Below, piece after piece: positions 52,176 through 61,548 of a stretch of DNA of 64,000 nucleotides. Both the position numbers and the translations under genes were made by a program. Source of the stretch: Novosphingobium mathurense (GTDB lineage: Bacteria; Pseudomonadota; Alphaproteobacteria; Sphingomonadales; Sphingomonadaceae); assembly GCF_900168325.1 (NCBI RefSeq), contig NZ_FVZE01000001.1, forward strand, positions 372,001 through 436,000, given 5' to 3'. Position 1 is the first letter of the stretch. Each line of letters begins with the position of its first letter. The notes beneath the pieces were generated by a model. The model ran no database searches. It saw nothing but the letters and a program-made list of their open reading frames with translations, and was not told the origin of the DNA.

Positions 52176-53404
52176 GCGTGCCGCAGCGGGGCTCGGTAGC
52201 CGGGACCGCGCCGTGGTGGGCGCGACCCGATCTGCACTATCGCGAAGGGCGCCTGCACTTCGCGGGCCATGACGTCGCCGCGCTGGCAGGCGAGAGCGAC
52301 GGTCCGCTGTTTCTCTATTCGCTAGCGCGTGTCGAAGCCAACCTCGACCGGGTGATCGCAGCCCTTGCCGAGACCGGCTGCGCCTCCACGGTCTATTACG
52401 CGATGAAGGCCAACCGCTTTGCGCCCCTGCTGGAGCGGCTGTCGGGAAGCGGAAAATGCGGCGTCGATATCTGCTCTCCCGGCGAACTGGACCAAGCCCT
52501 TGCCTGCGGTTTTGCGCCCGGGCAGATCAGCTTTACCGGCACCGGCGTCACGCCGCGCGATCTGGAGCGGCTGCTGGCCCACCCCGAGCTTACCATCAAT
52601 TGCGACACCATGGGCATGATCCGGCGCATCGGTGAACGCACACCCGGTCGGGAGATCGGCATTCGCGTCAATCCCGGGCGCGGCACCGGCTATGGCGATG
52701 CCGAGAAGCTGACTTATGCCGGAGGACGAACGACCAAGTTCGGCATCTACCGCGAGCAGTGGGGCGAGGCCCTGGCGCTGGCCCGGCAGTATGGGCTGAC
52801 GATCTCCTCGCTGCATTTCCATGTCGGCTGCGGCTACCTGACCGACCAGTTGGAGACCTGGAACCTGGCTGTCGCGGAAGCGTTCCGTTTCCTTGACGAA
52901 GCACCACAGGTGCGCACGGTCAATGTCGGTGGCGGGCTGGGGCTACCCCATCGCCCGGGCGACAGCCCGCTCGATCTGGAGCGCTGGGCCGCGATCCTGC
53001 GCCGTCATTTCGCCGGTCGGGACCTGCGTATCGCCGTTGAACCGGGAGACTATATCGCCAAGGATGCCGGGATGCTCGTGCTTCCCGTCACCGATGTCGA
53101 GCGCAAGCGTGATACCCGTTTCGTTTTCGTCGGCGGGGGCTTCAATCTCCATCCGGAACCCGCCTTCTACGACCTGCCGTGCGAGCCGGCTCCCTGCCTG
53201 CTGCGCGGCGACGGCGCAGCGTCGGCGGAGCGGGTGACGGTTGCCGGCAACATCAATGAAGCGCTCGACATCTGGGCTGCCGACACACTCCTTCCGCCCG
53301 TTGAGGAGGGGGACTTCATCGCCTTTCTCAATGCCGGTGGCTACGGCTCGGCGATGAGCTCCAACCACTGCATGCGCGGCACCTTCACCGAACGCGCCTT
53401 ATAG
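52172..53404 (+). CDS. Fold-type III PLP-dependent decarboxylase
   Basis: The 410-aa protein has the alanine-racemase-like barrel with the PLP lysine in YYAMKANR. It also has HFHVGCG, VNVGGGLGLP and VEPGDYI, all as in diaminopimelate/ornithine decarboxylases. The C-terminal position where these enzymes carry a catalytic cysteine (GP-x-CES-like) reads AGNINEALDIW, without cysteine. So the substrate is probably not classic diaminopimelate. It is translationally coupled to a SET protein. A small hairpin (53486-53505) follows, ahead of the riboswitch. Confidence 0.8.
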   Translation: MSVPQRGSVAGTAPWWARPDLHYREGRLHFAGHDVAALAGESDGPLFLYSLARVEANLDRVIAALAETGCASTVYYAMKANRFAPLLERLSGSGKCGVDICSPGELDQALACGFAPGQISFTGTGVTPRDLERLLAHPELTINCDTMGMIRRIGERTPGREIGIRVNPGRGTGYGDAEKLTYAGGRTTKFGIYREQWGEALALARQYGLTISSLHFHVGCGYLTDQLETWNLAVAEAFRFLDEAPQVRTVNVGGGLGLPHRPGDSPLDLERWAAILRRHFAGRDLRIAVEPGDYIAKDAGMLVLPVTDVERKRDTRFVFVGGGFNLHPEPAFYDLPCEPAPCLLRGDGAASAERVTVAGNINEALDIWAADTLLPPVEEGDFIAFLNAGGYGSAMSSNHCMRGTFTERAL

Positions 53405-53510
53405 GCGCCGTGCTGCCCCCGGAGCCGGGCGGTTGCCGAAAACTTGCGATGGGCACTGCGAAAGCGGGGTGTTATCAGCATCCTCGAATCGGTTCTTGCC
53501 GATTCACCTT

Positions 53511-53818
53511 GATCGCGCCGGTGCCCCGTAACAGGGGCTTAATCGGGAATGCGGTGCGGGAAGGGGATTCCTTTCCCAAGTCCGCGGCTGTCCCTGCAAC
53601 TGTAAGCGGATAGCGCGATGCACAGGGCTTTTCATGCGCCATGGGCGTCTGGGAAGCAGCCACTGGGCCGAATGCGGCGTGCCGCACATGGGCCTGGGAA
53701 GGCGTGCATCAAGCTGTGACCCGCGAGCCAGGAGACCTGCCGGCGTCTGGTCGCTCTTGCCCTGGTCCAGGGGATGGCCGCGGCACGGTGAACTCCGTCT
53801 GAGCGACGAACCTGTGGC
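53511..53818 (+). promoter_or_regulatory. Cobalamin riboswitch upstream of NiCoT transporter
   Basis: It contains the classic elements in order: a GGTGCC start, the conserved central GCGGCTGTCCCTGCAACTG and GCCACTG, and the B12-box AGCCAGGAGACCTGCCG (53726-53742). Binding of adenosylcobalamin should repress the transporter gene, whose ATG is 53941. No T-run terminator follows, so regulation is likely at translation. The rest of 53405-53940 contains no gene. Confidence 0.93.
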
Positions 53819-53940
53819 CGGGGCCGCAGCGGACTGGCGTGTCGATCGGCCCTGGCGTCCGGTTGCCTGCGCCTTCCGGCCGTTCGCCTGAGCGGTTCGT
53901 CCCGACCTTGTCGCAAGACGCCGGAGGACGAAAACGCATC

Positions 53941-54987
53941 ATGGCTCAACCGCCGCAAAATGCCCGACCCAACCTGCGCCGCCGGATAGGTTGGCTCTTC
54001 GGCCCGCTCGTGGCCGCCAATATCGCCGCCTGGATATGGGCTTTATCGCTCTTCCACGATCAGCCGCTCATGCTCGGGACGGCCTTGCTCGCATGGGGGC
54101 TGGGCCTGCGCCACGCCGTGGATGCCGACCATATCGCAGCCATCGACAACGTGACCCGCAAGCTGATGCAGGACGGCCAGCGCCCGGTCGCCGTCGGTTT
54201 CTGGTTCGCCGTCGGCCATTCCGGCATCGTCACCATCGCGGCCATAGCCATCGCCCTGACGACGAGCGCGCTGGCGCAGTTCGAAAGCTTCAAGCAGGTC
54301 GGCGGTCTCGTGGCCACCTCGATCTCGGCGGTCTTCCTGTTTTCGATCGCTGCGATGAACCTGATCATTCTGCGCAACGTCTGGAAGACCTTCGCCCATG
54401 TTCGCGCCGGGGGCGCCTATGTCGAGGAAGACCTCGACATGCTGCTGGGCAATCGCGGACTGATGGCAAGGATCTTCCGGCCGATGTTCCGGCTGATTAC
54501 CCGCAGCTGGCACATGGCCCCGCTGGGCTTCCTGTTCGGACTGGGTTTCGACACCGCGACCGAAGTCGCCATCCTCGGCCTTTCGGCCGGGCAGGCGGCG
54601 GACGGGCTTTCCATCGGTACGATCCTCGTCCTGCCCGTGCTCTTCGCAGTGGGCATGGCGCTGATCGATACCGCGGACGGCGTGGTCATGCTCGGCGCCT
54701 ACGAGTGGGCTTTCGTCAAGCCGATCCGCAAGCTCTATTACAACATCACCATCACTCTGATTTCTGCGCTCGTGGCCATCGTCATCGGCGGGATCGAGAC
54801 TGTCGCCCTGATCGGGGAGAAGCTGGGGCTGACCGGCAGCCTGTTCGGCATTGCGGGCGAGCTGGGCGAGAATTTCAACAGCCTTGGGTTCGCCATCATC
54901 GGCCTTTTCGTGCTGTGCTGGCTGGCCAGCTTTGCGATCTACCGCTGGAAGCGCTTCGACGACATCGAAGTGCGCGTCTCGGCATGA
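53941..54987 (+). CDS. NiCoT-family cobalt/nickel transporter
   Basis: The 348-aa membrane protein has about 8 transmembrane segments and the NiCoT signature RHAVDADHIAAIDN in its second helix, plus GLGFDTATEVAILG. Both are metal-site motifs. The riboswitch directly upstream implies cobalt uptake for cobalamin synthesis rather than nickel for urease/hydrogenase. ATG 53941 is chosen; an earlier frame opening overlaps the riboswitch. Confidence 0.92.
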   Translation: MAQPPQNARPNLRRRIGWLFGPLVAANIAAWIWALSLFHDQPLMLGTALLAWGLGLRHAVDADHIAAIDNVTRKLMQDGQRPVAVGFWFAVGHSGIVTIAAIAIALTTSALAQFESFKQVGGLVATSISAVFLFSIAAMNLIILRNVWKTFAHVRAGGAYVEEDLDMLLGNRGLMARIFRPMFRLITRSWHMAPLGFLFGLGFDTATEVAILGLSAGQAADGLSIGTILVLPVLFAVGMALIDTADGVVMLGAYEWAFVKPIRKLYYNITITLISALVAIVIGGIETVALIGEKLGLTGSLFGIAGELGENFNSLGFAIIGLFVLCWLASFAIYRWKRFDDIEVRVSA

Positions 54988-55071
54988 TAACAGGCCCGGA
55001 AGCGATTGGCTTGCCGACCAATCTGTTCTAGGGCCTCGCTCCGGCGCACGGATCGATTCTGTGCACCGAAA

Positions 55072-55362
55072 GATCGCGCCGGTGCCCCGAAGGGGGCTTA
55101 ATCGGGAATGCGGTGCGGGAGGGGCTTCCTTCCCAAATCCGCGGCTGTCCCTGCAACTGTGAGCGGATAGCGCGATGCACACGGCTCCCTTCGTTACGCG
55201 AAAGGGGCGGCCACTGGATGACGCCGCAAGGCGATCCGGGAAGGCGTGCATCAAGCAGTGACCCGCAAGCCAGGAGACCTGCCGGCGCACCGGTCGCTCT
55301 TGCCTTGATCCAGGGGATGGTCACGGCACGGTAATTCTTCCGTCTGAGCGACGAAGCTGTGC
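55072..55362 (+). promoter_or_regulatory. Cobalamin riboswitch upstream of cobW
   Basis: It is nearly identical to the riboswitch at 53511-53818 over its whole length, including the B12-box (55268-55283) and the downstream CCGTCTGAGCGACGAA segment. It controls the cobW-cobN-cobG-cobH-cobI-cobJ operon. The similarity beyond the aptamer suggests a duplication of the complete leader. The rest of 54988-55483 contains no gene. Confidence 0.93.
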
Positions 55363-55483
55363 GGCTGGGGCTGCACGGTCGCGTGGTAACGGGTGCCTTT
55401 TCGCGCCCGCCCGTCGTCGCGCGTCGGTCGGACTCGTTCCGGCAAGCCCTGCCGTTGTCGCCATGGCGCTTGGGGAATTGCCG

Positions 55484-56521
55484 ATGCCTGACCTGTCCAA
55501 GGTCCCCGTAACGATCATCACCGGCTTTCTGGGCGCGGGTAAGACCACGCTCATCAGCCATCTCATCCGCAATGCCGGTGGTCGCCGCTTGGCCGTCGTC
55601 GTCAACGAATTCGGCACGCTGGGCGTCGACGGAGATATCCTGAAGTCCTGTGCCATCCCCGATTGCCCGGCAGAGAACGTCGTCGAACTGGCCAATGGTT
55701 GCATCTGCTGCACCGTCGCAGACGACTTCATCCCCACTGTCGAGAAGCTCCTGGCGCTTGAGCCGCGGCCCGATCACATCCTGATCGAGACGTCGGGGCT
55801 CGCGCTGCCCAAGCCGCTGCTCAAGGCTTTCGACTGGCCCGCGATCCGCAGCCGTATCACCGTCGACGGCGTGCTGGCGCTTGCCGATGCCGAGGCCGTG
55901 GCCGACGGGCGGTTCGCACCCGATCTCGCCGCGCTCGAGGCGCAGCGTGCGGCCGATCCGGAAATCGATCACGAGACCCCGCTGTCCGAAGTCTTCGAGG
56001 ACCAGCTCGCCTGTGCCGACATGGTGCTGCTGACCAAGGCCGACCTTGCCGGCGCCCAGGGCCTGGCGCGGGCGCGCGAAGTCATCGCTGCCGAGGCACC
56101 GCGACCGGTTCCGGTCATCGAACTGAGCGAAGGCGTCGTCGATCCGCGCGTTATCCTCGGACTTGGCGCTGCTGCAGAGGACGACATTGCCGCGCGTCCT
56201 TCGCACCACGATGGCGAGGACGATCACGAACACGAGGACTTCGACAGCGCCGTCATCGAACTGGGCGAGATTGCCGATCCTGCCGCTCTCACCGCACGCA
56301 TAGAGACCCTGGCGAGCGATCACCGGGTGCTGCGCGTAAAGGGCTATGTCGCGGTTGCCGGCAAGCCGATGCGCATGCTGGTGCAGGCGGTCGGCGCGCG
56401 GGTGCGCAGCCATTACGACCGCCCCTGGCGCCCCGACGAAGCCCGTGTCACCTCGCTGGTCGCCATTGCCGAGCACGATCACCTCGATCCCGTTGCGATA
56501 AGGGCCGCGCTGCAGGGCTGA
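55484..56521 (+). CDS. cobW: CobW-family GTPase/metallochaperone
   Basis: The 345-aa protein has the P-loop GFLGAGKTT and the metal-binding GCICC motif. A His/Asp-rich stretch follows (SHHDGEDDHEHED, about residues 240-255), as in COG0523 proteins. CobW is thought to deliver cobalt to the CobNST chelatase. ATG 55484 (MPDLSKVPV), with GGGGAA upstream, is preferred over ATG 55463. It is first in the riboswitch-controlled cob operon. Confidence 0.95.
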   Translation: MPDLSKVPVTIITGFLGAGKTTLISHLIRNAGGRRLAVVVNEFGTLGVDGDILKSCAIPDCPAENVVELANGCICCTVADDFIPTVEKLLALEPRPDHILIETSGLALPKPLLKAFDWPAIRSRITVDGVLALADAEAVADGRFAPDLAALEAQRAADPEIDHETPLSEVFEDQLACADMVLLTKADLAGAQGLARAREVIAAEAPRPVPVIELSEGVVDPRVILGLGAAAEDDIAARPSHHDGEDDHEHEDFDSAVIELGEIADPAALTARIETLASDHRVLRVKGYVAVAGKPMRMLVQAVGARVRSHYDRPWRPDEARVTSLVAIAEHDHLDPVAIRAALQG

Positions 56522-56528
56522 GGCCGCG

Positions 56529-59500
56529 ATGCACGTCATCTTCCGCGAGACCCACGGGATCGAGGAAGCCTCCGTTCCGCAGGATCTGGGGCAGGCTCCG
56601 GCCGATCTCGTGGTGCTGTCCTTCTCGGACAGCGACCTTGGCGCATTCGCTGCCGGGTGGCGCAGTGCGCGCGATGCGGGGGACAATCCGCCGTCGCTGC
56701 GGCTCGCCAATCTTGCGGCACTGACGCATCCGCTTTCGGTCGACACTTATGTCGAGCGCACGCTCGCAGGTGCGAGGGCGATCCTGGTCCGGATCATCGG
56801 CGGGCTGCCTTACTGGACTTACGGTCTCCAGCAGGTCGAGGCGCTGGCACGTTCGCGCGGGATCGCCCTTGTCGTGCTGCCCGCAGACGGGCGCGAGGAC
56901 GAAAGGCTCGATGCCGTTTCGACCGTTTCCGTCCCCATTCTGCGCGAACTGACCCGTTTGTGCGATGTCGGAGGAGCTGTCGCGGCGCGGGCGGCGCTTG
57001 CGCGTCTTGCGCAAGCGTGCGGATTGCGGGGGCATGCCCAGCTCGGTCAGGATATCCGAACCATCAAGGCGCTGCCATCTGCCGGAGCCTGGCTTCCGGG
57101 AGATGACACCACCTGTCCGGCGGCCTTCGCTCTGACGGCGATGCGCCCGCGCGTGCTGCTTACGTTCTACCGATCCTATCTCAGCTCCGCCGATCTCGAA
57201 CCTTTCGAGGCGCTGTACGCAGCCTTGACCGCGCGCGGTTTCGATGTGCTGGGCCTATACGTGCCTTCGCTGAAGGCCCTCGAAGTTCGCGGCTGGGTGG
57301 ATCGCTGGGTGAGGGCGCTTCACCCCGCGGCGGTGATCAATGCGACCGCTTTTTCCGCGCGTGACGATGCAGGCGCCACGCCTCTCGATGGCGCCGGAGT
57401 TCCGGTATTCCAGATTGCGCTGGCGACGAGCGGGCGGCAGGCTTGGCAGGAGGCCTCGCGCGGTCTGTCTCCGGCCGACCTTGCCATGCATGTCGTGCTT
57501 CCCGAGGTAGACGGCCGCATCTTCGCCGGCGTCGCCAGCTTCAAGGAGGCCGCGGCGCGCGACGACGACCTCGAATTTTCGCGCAGTGCCCACCGCGCCG
57601 AGCCATCGCGGATCGAGGCGATCGCCGATCGCGTCGCGGGGTGGGTCGCGCTGGGACGCAAATCCGCGGCCGAGCGGCACCTTGCGATGGTTCTTTCGAC
57701 TTATCCCGGCAAGGGCTACCAGATGGCGCACGCCGTCGGGCTGGACGCGCTGGCTTCCGCCGATGCGATCCTTACCGATCTGATGCAGGCCGGTTACGCG
57801 GTCGAATGCGGGCACGACCTCGTCGCCGGTCTCGGCATGGCAGGGACAAGCTGGTCGCTCGATGCCTATCGCGAGGCTCTTGCGCGTTTGCCCGAGGCGT
57901 TGCAGGCCGATCTGGCGGAAGCCTGGGGCGAACCCGAAGAGGATCCCGCCGTTGCCGACGGGGCTTTCCATTTCCGCGCGGTCGAACTGGGCCATGCCCT
58001 TGTCGCCCTGCAACCCGAGCGCGGCTGGGCCTCAGAGCGCGACGACGATTACCACGACGTCTCGCGCTGCCCGCGCCATGCCTATGTCGCGTTCTACCTG
58101 TGGTTGCGTGAGCGCCGGGTCGATGCGCTCGTCCATCTCGGTGCGCACGGGACGCTGGAATGGTTGCCCGGCAAGTCGGTCGCGCTCGGCGATGCCTGCT
58201 GGCCCGAGGCGCTGACCGGTTCCCTGCCGGTCATCTATCCCTTCATCGTCAACGATCCCGGCGAAGCGGCACAGGCCAAGCGCCGGATCGGCGCGGTGAC
58301 GCTGGGACATGTGCCGCCGCCGCTCGCGCCTTCACGGGAAGGTGCCGGGTTGGCCCGCCTCGAAGCGCTGCTCGACGAGTTCTCCAATGCCGACGGGCTC
58401 GACCCGGCGCGGCGCGACAGGCTGCAGTCGGCCATTCGCGAGGAAGCGCAGGCGCTGGGTCTGGAAGCGGAACTCGGCCTCGATGGGGCGACCTCGCTGG
58501 TCGAGGCGATCACCCGCATCGATCGCTTCGTGTGCGACGTGAAGGAAAGCCAGTTCGGCGACGGGCTCCATGTGTTCGGCCGCGGGGATCAGGGCGAGGC
58601 GGAGCGCAGCGGTCTGCTCGCCGCTTTGGCCGGACGACGGGTGGCCGCGGGGCCTTCCGGCTCCCCATGGCGGGGGCGCAGCGATGTCCTGCCGACTGGG
58701 CGCAACCTCTTCGCGGTCGATCCGCGCGCGGTGCCTTCGCGCTCGGCCCATGCGCAAGGCGTCGTCCTTGCCAAAGAACTGATCCGTCGCCACTTGCAGG
58801 ACCATGGCGACTATCCGCGCGGGCTGGTGGTCGATCTCTGGGGCTCTGCGACGATGCGCACGGCGGGCGAGGAATTCGCCATGGCGCTCCACCTGCTCGG
58901 TGCGAAACCGGTTTGGGACAATGCGTCCGAACGCGTGACCGGGGTAGAGATCCTGCCGCTGGCCATGCTCGACCGGCCCCGTATCGACGTGACCTTGCGT
59001 GTCTCCGGCCTGTTTCGCGATGCCTTCCCGGTCCTCGCCACGCTGTTCGGAATGGCAGTCCGCTCGCTGTCCGAAAGGGACGAGACGCCGGAATGGAACC
59101 CGTTTGCCGGCAAGGCGGTTGCCCCGCGCGTCTATGGCCCCCGCCCGGGGCGCTACGGCCTCGGTCTGCGCGATACGGCCGATACCTATACCGACGAGGC
59201 GCGCAGGGCCGCCGGCGAAGCGTGGCTCGCGGCGTCCGACCATGCGCTCGACCAGCAGGGCGATGCGCATGATCCGGCAGGACTGCGCGACCGCGTCGCC
59301 GGGGCTGACGCTTTCGTGCACCTGCAGGACCTGCCCGAGACCGACCTGCTGCTCGCTGCCGATTATGCTGCGCACGAGGCGGGGTTTGCCGCCGCGCAAT
59401 CTGTCGCAGGTGGCAAGGCGGCACTCTACCACCTCGACAGTCGCGATCCCGCCCGGCCGAGTGCCCGGACCCTGACAGAGGAAATCGCGCGCGTCGTGCG

Positions 59501-59807
59501 GGCGAGGGCGGCCAATCCAGGCTGGGTCGCCGGGATGATGCGCCACGGCTTTCGCGGCGCTGCGGAACTCGCGGCGACGCTCGACCACTTGGGCGCCTTC
59601 GCGCACCTTTCCGCTTCGGTCCCGTCCCAGTTGTTCGATCTCTATCACGACGCGACGCTCGGCGAGCCGGACGTGCGCGCGTTCCTCGGACGCGAGAATC
59701 CCGAAGCGCTGGCCGCGATGGAAGCCCGCTTTGCCGCGCTTCATGCCGCGGGCCTGTGGCAGACGCGGCGCAATTCGATCCTCGCCGGTATGGGCGGCGG
59801 ACAATGA
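56529..59807 (+). CDS. cobN: Aerobic cobaltochelatase subunit CobN
   Basis: The 1092-aa protein inserts cobalt into hydrogenobyrinate a,c-diamide, with CobS and CobT as ATPase partners, in the aerobic pathway. It is homologous to ChlH/BchH, and its HLGAHGTLEWLPGKSVAL segment is the diagnostic core. The length is slightly shorter than the roughly 1250 aa of many CobN proteins. It starts 8 bp after cobW. No cobS/cobT is in the window. The next gene overlaps by 4 bp. Confidence 0.96.
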   Translation: MHVIFRETHGIEEASVPQDLGQAPADLVVLSFSDSDLGAFAAGWRSARDAGDNPPSLRLANLAALTHPLSVDTYVERTLAGARAILVRIIGGLPYWTYGLQQVEALARSRGIALVVLPADGREDERLDAVSTVSVPILRELTRLCDVGGAVAARAALARLAQACGLRGHAQLGQDIRTIKALPSAGAWLPGDDTTCPAAFALTAMRPRVLLTFYRSYLSSADLEPFEALYAALTARGFDVLGLYVPSLKALEVRGWVDRWVRALHPAAVINATAFSARDDAGATPLDGAGVPVFQIALATSGRQAWQEASRGLSPADLAMHVVLPEVDGRIFAGVASFKEAAARDDDLEFSRSAHRAEPSRIEAIADRVAGWVALGRKSAAERHLAMVLSTYPGKGYQMAHAVGLDALASADAILTDLMQAGYAVECGHDLVAGLGMAGTSWSLDAYREALARLPEALQADLAEAWGEPEEDPAVADGAFHFRAVELGHALVALQPERGWASERDDDYHDVSRCPRHAYVAFYLWLRERRVDALVHLGAHGTLEWLPGKSVALGDACWPEALTGSLPVIYPFIVNDPGEAAQAKRRIGAVTLGHVPPPLAPSREGAGLARLEALLDEFSNADGLDPARRDRLQSAIREEAQALGLEAELGLDGATSLVEAITRIDRFVCDVKESQFGDGLHVFGRGDQGEAERSGLLAALAGRRVAAGPSGSPWRGRSDVLPTGRNLFAVDPRAVPSRSAHAQGVVLAKELIRRHLQDHGDYPRGLVVDLWGSATMRTAGEEFAMALHLLGAKPVWDNASERVTGVEILPLAMLDRPRIDVTLRVSGLFRDAFPVLATLFGMAVRSLSERDETPEWNPFAGKAVAPRVYGPRPGRYGLGLRDTADTYTDEARRAAGEAWLAASDHALDQQGDAHDPAGLRDRVAGADAFVHLQDLPETDLLLAADYAAHEAGFAAAQSVAGGKAALYHLDSRDPARPSARTLTEEIARVVRARAANPGWVAGMMRHGFRGAAELAATLDHLGAFAHLSASVPSQLFDLYHDATLGEPDVRAFLGRENPEALAAMEARFAALHAAGLWQTRRNSILAGMGGGQ

Positions 59808-60919
59808 GCGGGTTCGCGATCAGGGGCTGGTGTCCGGATGCCTGGCACCCGATGGTGGCGGGAGACGGCTTGCTGGTGCGGGTGCGCCCGCGCCTCGGGC
59901 GCCTCGATCGCGATCAGGCGCTGGGCCTTTGCGATGCCGCGCTGACCTTCGGCAATGGCCTGATCGACCTGACCAGCCGCGCCAACTTCCAGCTGCGCGG
60001 GGTGAGCGAGGTCGTGTGGCCTGCGCTCGTCGAAAGACTTGTCGAACTGGAACTCGTCGAGGCCGATCCTGTCAGGGAGATAAAGCGCAACATTCTCGTC
60101 TCGCCGCTCTGGCAGGACGCCGACGATACGGTGCGGATCGCCACCGAACTCATCGCAAGGATCGCAGAACTGCCGGAACTGCCCGGCAAGGCCGGCTTCG
60201 TCATCGATGCCGGGCCGGTTCCTGTCCTGCTGGGTGAAGCGGGTGATTTCCGGATCGAGCGTGCGGCCAGTGGCGGGCTGATACTGCGCGCGCAGGGCCG
60301 GACCTCGGGCGTCGATGTGCCCCCGGGCACCGAAGTCGACCGCCTGATCGCCATGGCGCGGTGGTTTGCCGAAAACGGCGGGCTCGATGTCGGTCGCATG
60401 AGCCGGTTCGCCGCCGAACTTCCCGACTGGGCGCAAGGCTCCGTCAAGCCGGCTCCAGCGGCAGGCGCATTTCGCCCGGGACCGACGCCTACAGGTGCGG
60501 CGTGGGGCGTGCCATTCGGTCAGGTCTCGGCACTGGCGCTGGCCCGCCTGATCTCGGACCCGGCGGCTACTGCGCTGCGTGCCACTCCGTGGCGGTTGCT
60601 CATCGTCGAGGGCGCGACCTTCGCGCCGGTCGAGGAACTGGTCGACGATCCGCAGGATCCGCTCCTGCGCGTCGATGCCTGTCCGGGGGCCCCATCGTGC
60701 CCGCAGGCGAGCGTCGAGACCCGAGAGCTGGCGCGCGGCATCGCGCCGCAGGTGACGGGGCGCCTGCACGTCTCGGGCTGCGCGAAGCTCTGCGCAGCGA
60801 CCGGGCGCGCCGATGTGACGCTGACCGGCCGCGAGGGCCGATACGATTTTTCGGGCGAGGGGCGTGAGCGCCTCGCTCTTGGCCGGGACGAGGTCCTGGC
60901 TCTTTTCGGAGCAGGCTGA
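59804..60919 (+). CDS. cobG: Precorrin-3B synthase
   Basis: The 371-aa protein is a sulfite-reductase-like Fe-S enzyme that uses oxygen to convert precorrin-3A to precorrin-3B, which marks the pathway as aerobic. Cysteines for the 4Fe-4S/siroheme-type site are in DACPGAPSCPQ and SGCAKLCAA. The nitrite/sulfite reductase ferredoxin-like part is at the N-terminus. ATG 59804 overlaps the cobN stop, and the stop overlaps the cobH start by 1 bp. Confidence 0.93.
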   Translation: MSGFAIRGWCPDAWHPMVAGDGLLVRVRPRLGRLDRDQALGLCDAALTFGNGLIDLTSRANFQLRGVSEVVWPALVERLVELELVEADPVREIKRNILVSPLWQDADDTVRIATELIARIAELPELPGKAGFVIDAGPVPVLLGEAGDFRIERAASGGLILRAQGRTSGVDVPPGTEVDRLIAMARWFAENGGLDVGRMSRFAAELPDWAQGSVKPAPAAGAFRPGPTPTGAAWGVPFGQVSALALARLISDPAATALRATPWRLLIVEGATFAPVEELVDDPQDPLLRVDACPGAPSCPQASVETRELARGIAPQVTGRLHVSGCAKLCAATGRADVTLTGREGRYDFSGEGRERLALGRDEVLALFGAG

Positions 60920-61548
60920 TGCCGCATGACTATGAAACCGATGGCGCGGCGATCTATCGCCAGTCCTTCGCCACGATCCGGGCCGAGGCCGACCTGACGG
61001 CCTTTTCGCCCGACGAAGAACCCGTGGCGGTGCGCATGATCCATGCCGCCGGCATGGTGGAGCTTGGCCGCCACGTCCGCTTCTCGCCGGGATTTGCACA
61101 AGCCGCGCGTGCGGCGCTGGCTGGCGGCGCACCGATCCTGTGCGATGCGCACATGGTTTCCGAAGGCATTACCCGGGCCCGCCTGCCGGCGGACAATGCG
61201 GTGTTGTGTACGTTGCGCGCACCCGAAGTGCCCGAGTTGGCGAAAGCCATGGGCAACACACGTTCCGCCGCAGCCCTGGAGCTGTGGCGTCCGCACCTGA
61301 AAGGCGCACTGGTCGCCATCGGCAATGCCCCCACGGCGCTGTTCCACCTGCTCAACATGCTGGAAGATCCGACTTGTCCGCGCCCGGCAGCGATCATCGG
61401 TTGCCCGGTCGGCTTTGTCGGCGCGGTGGAATCGAAGGCCGCGCTCTGGGTCGCGCCGCCGGCGCCGTGCTGTGTGGTCGAAGGTCGGCTGGGCGGCAGC
61501 GCGATCACCGTGGCTGCCGTCAACGCGCTTGCGAGCCGCGCCGAATGA
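60919..61548 (+). CDS. cobH: Precorrin-8X methylmutase
   Basis: The 209-aa enzyme moves a methyl group from C-11 to C-12 to give hydrogenobyrinate. The catalytic histidine is in RMIHAAGMVEL, and GNAPTALFHLL is conserved. It overlaps cobG by 1 bp and cobI by 4 bp. The length is normal for the family. Confidence 0.95.
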   Translation: MPHDYETDGAAIYRQSFATIRAEADLTAFSPDEEPVAVRMIHAAGMVELGRHVRFSPGFAQAARAALAGGAPILCDAHMVSEGITRARLPADNAVLCTLRAPEVPELAKAMGNTRSAAALELWRPHLKGALVAIGNAPTALFHLLNMLEDPTCPRPAAIIGCPVGFVGAVESKAALWVAPPAPCCVVEGRLGGSAITVAAVNALASRAE

